From the NCBI GenBank assembly GCA_007123695.1, contig SLGN01000425.1, positions 1 to 11,702 on the forward strand: a DNA stretch of 11,702 nucleotides, given 5' to 3'. The number at the start of each line of letters is the position of its first letter. Within the stretch, counting starts at the first letter, position 1. The notes beneath the pieces are model-generated. The model was not told the DNA's origin, made no database searches, and saw only the letters and a list, made by a program, of their open reading frames with translations. Shown here one piece after another: positions 1-5,306 of this stretch. This DNA is from Verrucomicrobiales bacterium. GTDB lineage: Bacteria; Verrucomicrobiota; Verrucomicrobiia; Verrucomicrobiales; DEV007. The translations under genes and the position numbers were made by a program.

Positions 1-1
1 C

Positions 2-1135
2 GATCTGCCCGACGACGAACTGCGCGGCGGCAAGGTGGGCCTCTGCAAATTCCGCCAGACCGTGGCGGAATTCCGCGAGTTCCGGGTGGGGCGCGATCTC
101 TCCGCTCAGCCGCTTCCCGAGGACGAGCGCCGACGTCTCGGCGCGGTCGTCAAGCGTGTCGCGAAGGAGGGGGCCAGCGAAAAGGCCCTCGACGAGCTCA
201 GCCGCGACAGCGACACGGGCCGTCGCTACCTGCGCGAGACCGTCGCCGACCTGGAGCGCCGCATCGCCGACCTGAAGTCGCTCGAGGGCGGGGTGCACCG
301 CGCCTCCGTCGAGCGGGAGCTAATCATGGCTCTCGACCGTCCCGCCTCCGAGGTCGATCTTTTCGAGGTCGGTCTCCAGATCGCGCGGATCGACGACCCG
401 GACCTCGATTTGAGCCACTACCGCACCGTCTTCGCCCAGTTCGTGAGGGAGTCGGGCGACTGGCTGCGCGACGCCGCGCCCGAGGGCGGGCCGCGCGAAC
501 GGGCCGAGGCGCTGAGGGACTTCCTCTTCAGCGAATGCGGCTTCCACGGCAGCCGCGGGGAATACTACCACCATGCCAACAGCTACGTGAACCGCGTCCT
601 CGACGACCGAGAGGGTCTCCCCATCACCCTCAGCGTGATCTTCGTCGAGCTGGCCCGCAGGCTCGGCATCCCCGGGGTGCACGGGGCGGCGCTGCCGGGC
701 AAGTTCATGGTCGCCTGGCACCCGTCCAAGGAGGAGGAGGGCGAGGTGGTGTTCTTCGACGTCTTCGAAGGCGGCGGCTCCTTCACCAGGAATGAGGCGG
801 CCCGCGAGACCCGCGCCGCGACAGGGGCCGCGGTCGACCCCGCGATCTTCCAGCCGGCCGAGCCGCGCGGCATCGCCGTGCGCATGCTGCGCAACCTCGT
901 CGATCTCGAGATCAACCGGCGCCGCACCCCCGAGCAGGCCGAGGACTACCTCGAGCTGCTCCTCGCGATCCAGCCCGATGCCGCCTACGAGCGCTTCCAG
1001 CGGGCCATCCTCCGCGTCCAGACGGCCAAGCTGGAAGGGGCGAGGGAGGATCTTGACTGGCTTCTCGAGAACCGCCCGCCGGGTCTCGACTACTCGCGTC
1101 TACAGCAGTTCCGCGAATCGCTTCCGGACCGGTAG
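2..1135 (+). CDS. SirB1-type transglutaminase-like protein, 5'-partial
   Basis: The frame is open to the left edge (377 visible residues), so the gene starts outside the window. A GTG at 35 could be taken as a start, but it lies inside a motif reading GKVGLCKFR...AEFREFRVG. This resembles the closing strands of a LamG/DUF1080-like jelly-roll domain, so I reject it as the start. A charged, probably helical linker follows (about residues 45-105). Next comes a SirB1/Transglut_core2 domain: DLDLSHYRTVF, then YYHHANSYVNRVLDDREGLP, ITLSVIFVELARRLGIP and LPGKFMVAW. The last ~90 residues (RNLVDLEINRRRTPEQAEDY onward) match the TPR-like tail usual in SirB1 proteins. Family members lack an established enzymatic role, and proteolytic or protein-protein functions have only been suggested. 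The gene converges on the HNH gene with a 42-bp gap. The domain call is confident; the function is unknown. Confidence 0.82.
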   Translation, partial: DLPDDELRGGKVGLCKFRQTVAEFREFRVGRDLSAQPLPEDERRRLGAVVKRVAKEGASEKALDELSRDSDTGRRYLRETVADLERRIADLKSLEGGVHRASVERELIMALDRPASEVDLFEVGLQIARIDDPDLDLSHYRTVFAQFVRESGDWLRDAAPEGGPRERAEALRDFLFSECGFHGSRGEYYHHANSYVNRVLDDREGLPITLSVIFVELARRLGIPGVHGAALPGKFMVAWHPSKEEEGEVVFFDVFEGGGSFTRNEAARETRAATGAAVDPAIFQPAEPRGIAVRMLRNLVDLEINRRRTPEQAEDYLELLLAIQPDAAYERFQRAILRVQTAKLEGAREDLDWLLENRPPGLDYSRLQQFRESLPDR

Positions 1136-1177
1136 GGGTGGGGCGTCGCACTCCTGCCAGCGCCGGGCGCCGTTTCC

Positions 1178-1762
1178 TCACGACTTCAGGAAGGGCTCCC
1201 ATTCCGGGATCCCGTGGGTGTTGCGCAGCAGCAGGGTGGCGGGCAGGGCGCGGGGCGCGACCGGTTCGCCAAGCAGGCGCAGGCCCGCTTCCTCGGGGGT
1301 GCGGCTTCCTTTCCGCGCGTTCACGTCGCGGGCGGCGAGGACGCAGTTTTCCCAGCTCGTCGCGCCGCCCCGCGAGCGAGGCATGACGTGGTCGATGTTG
1401 CCTTCTCCCGGGCGCAGGGCTCGGCCGGTGTATTGGCAGCGCCCCCCGTCGCGCTCCCAGAGGTTGCGCGCGTTGAACTTGGGCCGCTTCATCGGGACCT
1501 TGGCGAAGCGTGCCAGCACCACGACGGTCGGCACGCGGATCTCGCCGCGGGTCGTTCCGATCGAGAAATCGCTTTCCCGGACCGGTAGCGACCGCCATTC
1601 CTCCCACTTCGTCGGCACCATGCTTCCGTCGTCGCGGACGTCCAGCGCCGTGGCCGTGTCGGTGACCATCTGACAGACGGTCTCAGCCGGAGTTCGGACG
1701 TTGATCGCCTGCCAGTTCCGGTTCAGAACGAGCACGATGGGCTTGTCGAGAATGGAGGTCAT
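1178..1762 (-). CDS. HNH endonuclease family protein
   Basis: This 194-residue protein opens with IVLVLNRNWQAINVRTPAET, the N-terminal signature of a widespread stand-alone HNH family. The HNH core spans about residues 100-160: RDGGRCQYTGRAL, then GNIDHVMPRSRGG (D124, H125), TSWENCVL (N139), and DVNARKG (N148, K151) with RTPEEAGLRLL. The catalytic His and the metal-binding Asp and Asn are present, so nuclease activity is plausible. Of the four zinc-knuckle cysteines usual in HNH proteins (CxxC...CxxC), only C109 is clearly in place; T112, A144 and V147 occupy the other expected positions. I chose the ATG at 1762 because the conserved family start follows it closely. An in-frame TTG at 1798 would add 12 residues and run through a stable inverted repeat. 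The gene stands alone between convergent and divergent neighbours. Its biological role is unknown: no methylase or toxin partner is adjacent. Confidence 0.85.
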   Translation of the reverse strand: MTSILDKPIVLVLNRNWQAINVRTPAETVCQMVTDTATALDVRDDGSMVPTKWEEWRSLPVRESDFSIGTTRGEIRVPTVVVLARFAKVPMKRPKFNARNLWERDGGRCQYTGRALRPGEGNIDHVMPRSRGGATSWENCVLAARDVNARKGSRTPEEAGLRLLGEPVAPRALPATLLLRNTHGIPEWEPFLKS

Positions 1763-1823
1763 GCCGGGAAGTTTCGGGAGTCTTTCGCGTTTCCGCAATG
1801 GTGGAGAAGCAAACTTCCCGCCA
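1762..1823 (-). promoter_or_regulatory. Structured leader covering the HNH start codon
   Basis: Arms 1762-1774 and 1811-1823 are inverted repeats pairing at 12 of 13 positions (one C/C mismatch at 1764/1821). In HNH mRNA the downstream arm abuts and includes the first base of the ATG. The intervening loop carries a second hairpin, 5-bp stem with a GAAA tetraloop (1785-1798 on the plus strand, one G-U pair). It could fold as RNA and occlude the start, or act as a DNA operator. No Shine-Dalgarno is visible. The rest of the interval up to pyk (1824-2006) holds no gene I can support. Confidence 0.45.
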
Positions 1824-2006
1824 GATTGGTCGCAGATTCAATGCAGGCTTGGTGGGGGATGGTCCAGATCCGTTCATCCGCCGGGCGGGTTTGGACAAAT
1901 TTTCACCATTCCTCGCCATTCCGGGCTGGCCCTTTTCCTGCTTTCGGCCATCTTCGAAAGCCTCGAGCCCTGGTCGTCACGCACCCTTCCTCCCTTCTAT
2001 CCCTGC

Positions 2007-3440
2007 ATGTCCGCGCCCTACCGCCATACGAAGATCATCGCCACCCTCGGGCCCGCGACCGACTCCAAGGAGATGCTTGCCAAGCTCATCCGCGGCGGAG
2101 TCGACATCCTGCGTCTCAACATGGCCCACGCCACGCACCAGTGGGTGAAGGATGCGATGTGGTTCATCCGCGAGGCGTCGCAGGAAGTCGGGCGCCACGT
2201 CGCGGTGATGATGGACGTGAAGGGACCGGAGATCCGGACCGGGAAGGTTGGCCGCCCCATCAGCCTGTCCGTCGGCGACCGCATCGAATTCCACATCGAG
2301 GAGGCGGAGCCCACCGGGGACCTGCCCTCCGTCTCGGTGAACTATCCCGGCCTGCCGGGCGACCTGGAGATCGGCAACATGGTGCTGGTCGACAGCGGCC
2401 TCATCCGCATGCGCGTCTTCGAGAAGGACCGGGAGCGGGTGCGGCTGGAGGTCCTCACCCCCGGCGAACTCGGATCGAAGCGGCACATCAACCTGCCGGG
2501 AGTGCAGGTGAACCTGCCCGCGCTGACCGAGAAGGACAAGGCTGATCTCGCGGCCGGCGTCGAGAGCGGCATCGACTTCGTGGCGCTTTCCTTCGTGCGC
2601 GAGGCCGAGGACGTCCACACGCTGCGCCGACTGCTCCGGGATCTCGGCTCCGAGGCCCGCATCGTCGCCAAGATCGAGGAGCAGGCGGGGGTGAGGAACA
2701 TGGCTTCCATCGTCCGCGCCGCCGATGCCGTGATGGTCGCCCGGGGGGATCTCGGCATCGAGATCGACTACCACCGGCTGCCGCTCGTGCAGACCGAGCT
2801 GGTCGAAGCCTGCCAGGCCGACGGGAAGCCGGTCATCATCGCGACGCACCTGCTCGAGTCGATGATCTCCTCGCCGATGCCGACCCGGGCCGAGATCAGC
2901 GATGTCTCCAACGCGGTGCGGGAGCAGGCCGACGCCATCATGCTCTCGGGCGAGACGACGGTGGGGGCCTACCCGCTGGAGACGGTCCACGTCCTCAAGA
3001 GCATCATCAACAGCATCGAGCCGACCGTGCAGAGGGGCCTCAACGAGCGCATCGTGCTGCGCGAACCAAAGGCCATGATGCTGCGCTCGGCGGCGGTCCT
3101 CGCGCGGGAGCTCGAACAGAACGGGCAGGGGAACTCCGGCATCGTCGTCTTCACCCGAAGCGGCTTCCTCGCCTACGTGCTCGGGGCCCTGCGCCCCTTC
3201 GGCGTGCCCATCTACGCTTTCACCGACGTCGATCCGATCTTCCGGCAGCTTCTCCTGCCCTGGGGCGTCGAGCCCTTCTTCATGCCTTTCTCGGAAGATC
3301 CCGAGCGAACCATTCTCGACGCTCTCGAGTGCCTCAAGTCCCGTGGCTGGGTCCAAAACGGAGAGTGGCTCGTGGTCATCACCAACGCCCTCGCCGAGGG
3401 GAAGGTCATCGACACCTTGCAGCTCAGGCAGGTGGACTGA
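2007..3440 (+). CDS. pyk: Pyruvate kinase
   Basis: This catalyses phosphoenolpyruvate + ADP to pyruvate + ATP, the last step of glycolysis, in the cytoplasm. At 477 residues it is normal length. It starts HTKIIATLGPATDS, typical of the family. The active-site pieces are all present: R36 in LRLNMAH, D70-K72-E75 in DVKGPEIRTG, K222/E224 in AKIEEQAG, D248 in MVARGDLGIEI, T280 in IIATHLLESM, and PTRAEISDVSNAV. The B domain lies at about 80-165 and the C-terminal regulatory domain at about 350-477. The ATG at 2007 is chosen because everything upstream in frame (to 1701) has no family similarity and overlaps the HNH gene. Oddities: the usual RLNFSH serine is alanine (A40), and D-T-K-G reads D-V-K-G, both near the monovalent-cation site. 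The ATQM signature reads ATHL. No Shine-Dalgarno; the leader is pyrimidine-rich. The CHAD gene follows 57 bp later. Confidence 0.96.
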   Translation: MSAPYRHTKIIATLGPATDSKEMLAKLIRGGVDILRLNMAHATHQWVKDAMWFIREASQEVGRHVAVMMDVKGPEIRTGKVGRPISLSVGDRIEFHIEEAEPTGDLPSVSVNYPGLPGDLEIGNMVLVDSGLIRMRVFEKDRERVRLEVLTPGELGSKRHINLPGVQVNLPALTEKDKADLAAGVESGIDFVALSFVREAEDVHTLRRLLRDLGSEARIVAKIEEQAGVRNMASIVRAADAVMVARGDLGIEIDYHRLPLVQTELVEACQADGKPVIIATHLLESMISSPMPTRAEISDVSNAVREQADAIMLSGETTVGAYPLETVHVLKSIINSIEPTVQRGLNERIVLREPKAMMLRSAAVLARELEQNGQGNSGIVVFTRSGFLAYVLGALRPFGVPIYAFTDVDPIFRQLLLPWGVEPFFMPFSEDPERTILDALECLKSRGWVQNGEWLVVITNALAEGKVIDTLQLRQVD

Positions 3441-3441
3441 G

Positions 3442-3458
3442 CGGGCCCTGCTGGCCCG
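3442..3458 (+). other. Hairpin directly after pyk
   Basis: A perfect 6-bp GC stem (CGGGCC / GGCCCG) with a 5-base loop begins two bases after the pyk stop codon. No T-tract follows, so it is not a classical intrinsic terminator. It may protect the pyk 3' end or attenuate read-through into the CHAD gene. Confidence 0.35.
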
Positions 3459-3497
3459 ACCCGCCGCAGCCCTAGGGTGTCGGGAAGACGACAGGAA

Positions 3498-4412
3498 ATG
3501 GACGAATCCTCTCCCGGCTTTTCGATTTCTCCCGAGGTCGCGGTGGGGGAAGAGTGCCGCCGCATTCTTCTTGCCGAGACCGCAGGGGCCATCGACGCTC
3601 TCGAAGGCTTCGGAGCGGACCCCGACCATGCCGTCCACGAAACGCGGCGGCATGGCAAGCGGATCCGAGCCCTGCTGTTGCTGGCCCGACCGATCGCCGG
3701 CGGCGGCGGCGCCATCGCAAGGGCCAACCGCCTCGTCCGCGACGCGGCGAGACGGCTGGCCCCGGCCCGCGATTCCCTGGTGCTCGCCCAAACCCTGTCC
3801 GCCATCCTCGCGAGCAAGGGCGCGCCGCGCTGCGGGGAGACTGGGAAAACGGAGCTTCGGCGTCTCCGTAGGCACCATCGCAGGATTCTCGACGGCCCGG
3901 ATCTCCTCGCCCGGGCGGAAACGGCGGCGGTCGAGTTCCGGGAGGCGAGCGGGATTTTCCGGCGTTGGGACTGGGCGAGGGTGAAACCTTCCGCCGTCGT
4001 TGCCGCCGTCGTCGCGAACTACCGGGCCGGGGCCGAATTGTTCGAGACGTCGCGTCTCACCCGGGATCCGCACGACTGCCACGATTGGCGGAAGCGGACC
4101 AAGTATTTCTTATTCCACTGCCGTCTGCTCTCCCGCGTCGTTCCGGACCCACTTGCGGAGCTCGCCGATCTCGCCGAAGCGCTCGGCTCAAGTTTGGGCG
4201 AGCACCACGACATCGCCGTGCTGGAGGATGCGTTGCTCGACGGCAACGCCACGGATCGGATCGGGCACGAAGTCCTCGCGCTGATCGGACTCTGCGAACA
4301 CCGCCGCGCCGAGTTGGAAAAGACCTTTTTCGCCTCGGGAGAACTCGTCTACGCCGAGCCTCCCGAAAAGTTGAGCAGGAGGCTCGGAGAAACTTTTGGT
4401 AAAAAGATCTAA
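3498..4412 (+). CDS. CHAD domain protein
   Basis: The protein has 304 residues, most of which form one CHAD (conserved histidine alpha-helical) domain, an all-helical fold that binds inorganic polyphosphate. The first conserved helix is HAVHETRRHGKRIRALLLL (about 44-62), with the family's basic and histidine pattern. The second signature is HDWRKRTKYFLFHCRLL, followed by LGEHHDIAVLEDALL, matching the LGxxxD element. No CYTH triphosphatase domain is fused, although that is a common partner. An upstream in-frame GTG at 3477 would add seven residues. I prefer the ATG at 3498, preceded by AGGAA at very short spacing. It follows pyk by 57 bp on the same strand, so co-transcription is possible but a hairpin lies between them. 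CHAD proteins associate with polyphosphate granules in several bacteria. A specific role here is not shown by the sequence. Confidence 0.85.
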   Translation: MDESSPGFSISPEVAVGEECRRILLAETAGAIDALEGFGADPDHAVHETRRHGKRIRALLLLARPIAGGGGAIARANRLVRDAARRLAPARDSLVLAQTLSAILASKGAPRCGETGKTELRRLRRHHRRILDGPDLLARAETAAVEFREASGIFRRWDWARVKPSAVVAAVVANYRAGAELFETSRLTRDPHDCHDWRKRTKYFLFHCRLLSRVVPDPLAELADLAEALGSSLGEHHDIAVLEDALLDGNATDRIGHEVLALIGLCEHRRAELEKTFFASGELVYAEPPEKLSRRLGETFGKKI

Positions 4413-4437
4413 ATTTTTATTGATTTCTTAAAATTTA
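4410..4437 (+). terminator. AT-only inverted repeat after CHAD gene
   Basis: TAAATTTT (4410-4417) and AAAATTTA (4430-4437) form a perfect 8-bp inverted repeat with a 12-base spacer. It begins at the CHAD stop codon, in a sharply AT-rich patch within a GC-rich neighbourhood. The stem has no GC pair, so it is weak as a terminator. It may instead be part of a promoter-like AT-rich region ahead of the small membrane protein. Confidence 0.25.
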
Positions 4438-4474
4438 TTATTATTATGAAATCCGCTTTTCCTGCGTCTGCGCC

Positions 4475-4807
4475 ATGGCTGCCGTTTCCACGATCTACGC
4501 ATCCTTTTTCCTGGTTTGTTTCTTCGTGCTTTTTCTGATCATATGCGTGAAATTGCCGGAGATGTGGCGATCCTTTCGGCGCTTTTGCCGCCAGACGGTG
4601 GCACGACGGACCCGGAAGGAACGAATGCTGGCCGACCTCGAGAGGCTGATGGAGGAGGCTCGGCGGCTCGAAGGAATCTACTGCTTTGAGAGGGTCGAAC
4701 CCCACCCGTCACCGTGTCGGAGCATGAAATCTTGTGATCGCGCGGGCGAGTCGATCCGTTCCGGGGGTTCGGACCCTCCCTTGGAGGTTAGCGGTCTTGC
4801 GTCCTGA
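4475..4807 (+). CDS. Small single-pass membrane protein, hypothetical
   Basis: I do not recognise a family. The 110-residue product has a short N-terminus, then one strongly hydrophobic segment (about residues 6-26, IYASFFLVCFFVLFLIICV). A basic stretch follows (RSFRRFCRQTVARRTRKER), then an amphipathic, probably coiled-coil helix (MLADLERLMEEARRLEGI, about 50-68). The positive-inside rule puts the C-terminal part in the cytoplasm. This layout, an N-terminal anchor then a short basic coiled coil, superficially recalls PspB-like proteins, but I see no motif that proves it. Codon use is GC3-rich and gene-like up to about residue 72. The last ~38 residues look random and overlap small GC-rich hairpins, so the tail may be recently acquired by read-through. 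The start is the ATG at 4475, with no Shine-Dalgarno. It lies 62 bp after the CHAD gene. Confidence 0.5.
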   Translation: MAAVSTIYASFFLVCFFVLFLIICVKLPEMWRSFRRFCRQTVARRTRKERMLADLERLMEEARRLEGIYCFERVEPHPSPCRSMKSCDRAGESIRSGGSDPPLEVSGLAS

Positions 4808-4961
4808 AAGCCGGCCCGAAACGGACGGCAGTCCCGGGCGCTTTTCCCGGATCGCTTCCAGCATCCCAGGCCGAAGAAGGAAGCCCGCGAGGGGTTGGGT
4901 GCAGCCAGTGACTTCGAAGGAGCATTCTCCGGTCGGTCGTCGGCGAAGATCCTCCCCCTGT

Positions 4962-5182
4962 GAGCCTGTTGAAGAACCCCGACACAAAAAATCCTCGATG
5001 GTTTGGAGCATTGACGTCAGCGGCTTCACCGACTCCATGGGAGCGGTCCCTTCGTGCCGCGGCCCATTTCCCGACTGGCTTCGTTGCTCCTCGTTCGTGG
5101 AGCCCGCTCCACTCCTTCCTCGCGCCTTGCCAGACGAAATCGTGGCTCGCAGTTTTCCATTCCGGGGGTTTTCACCAGGCTC
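4962..5182. mobile_element. MITE-like element with terminal inverted repeats
   Basis: The left end reads GAGCCTGTTGAAGAACCCCG (4962-4981). The reverse complement of the right end reads GAGCCTGGTGAAAACCCCCG (5163-5182), so 17 of the 20 terminal bases match. The 221-bp interior has no transposase. It contains an internal inverted repeat GTGGAGC / GCTCCAC (5097-5112). This size and shape fit a miniature inverted-repeat element or the shrunken remnant of an insertion sequence. No target-site duplication is visible in the immediate flanks (...CCCTGT and CTAATG...), so it may be old. I cannot name the parent family. Confidence 0.55.
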
Positions 5183-5258
5183 CTAATGCAGTGCGGGGAC
5201 GGGATCGGCAGCGAGATCAGTCCGGAACGAGATTGTTTGGATTTCCTAGAATAAAGGA

Positions 5259-5288
5259 TTGTCAAAATAGCAAAAATTAGTCTAAATT
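5259..5288 (+). promoter_or_regulatory. Candidate sigma-70 promoter for ankyrin gene
   Basis: TTGTCA (5259-5264) matches five of six -35 positions. An 18-bp spacer leads to TAAATT (5283-5288), four of six -10 positions, in the most AT-rich part of the interval. Transcription would begin about 12 bases before the ATG, giving a very short leader. An alternative -10, TAGAAT at 5247-5252, has no good -35. Confidence 0.4.
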
Positions 5289-5306
5289 CCAAACCGTATC
5301 GAATTT

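Larger units (their letters stand above)
4808..5306. other. Gene-poor interval of 499 bp
   Basis: No reading frame here has gene-like composition, and several short overlapping frames on both strands look like chance. 4808-4961 holds only small palindromes (such as CTTCGAAG near 4912-4919). 4962-5182 is an inverted-repeat element described separately. 5183-5306 becomes AT-rich towards the ankyrin gene and carries promoter-like boxes. Confidence 0.6.

Noticed and set aside
35..1135. GTG at 35 as the start of the transglutaminase-like gene
   Set aside because: The frame is open to the window edge and the GTG falls inside a motif that continues upstream (ELRGGKVGLCKFR), so the gene is truncated by the window.
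1701..2006. N-terminal extension of pyruvate kinase by 102 residues
   Set aside because: The extension has no family similarity, overlaps the HNH gene on the other strand, and the normal pyruvate kinase N-terminus begins right after the ATG at 2007.
1977..4082. A 701-residue open frame on the minus strand opposite pyk and the CHAD gene
   Set aside because: It is a high-GC antisense shadow: its residues (His/Asp/Gly/Arg-rich) show no domain, and both sense genes are clearly conserved families.
4763..4787. Two mutually exclusive GC hairpins as an attenuator
   Set aside because: They lie inside the doubtful tail of the small membrane gene with no leader peptide or T-tract, and short GC stems are common in this sequence.
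4960..5280. Small coding genes on either strand across the inverted-repeat element
   Set aside because: The frames overlap one another on both strands, have random composition, and are better explained by the inverted-repeat element.
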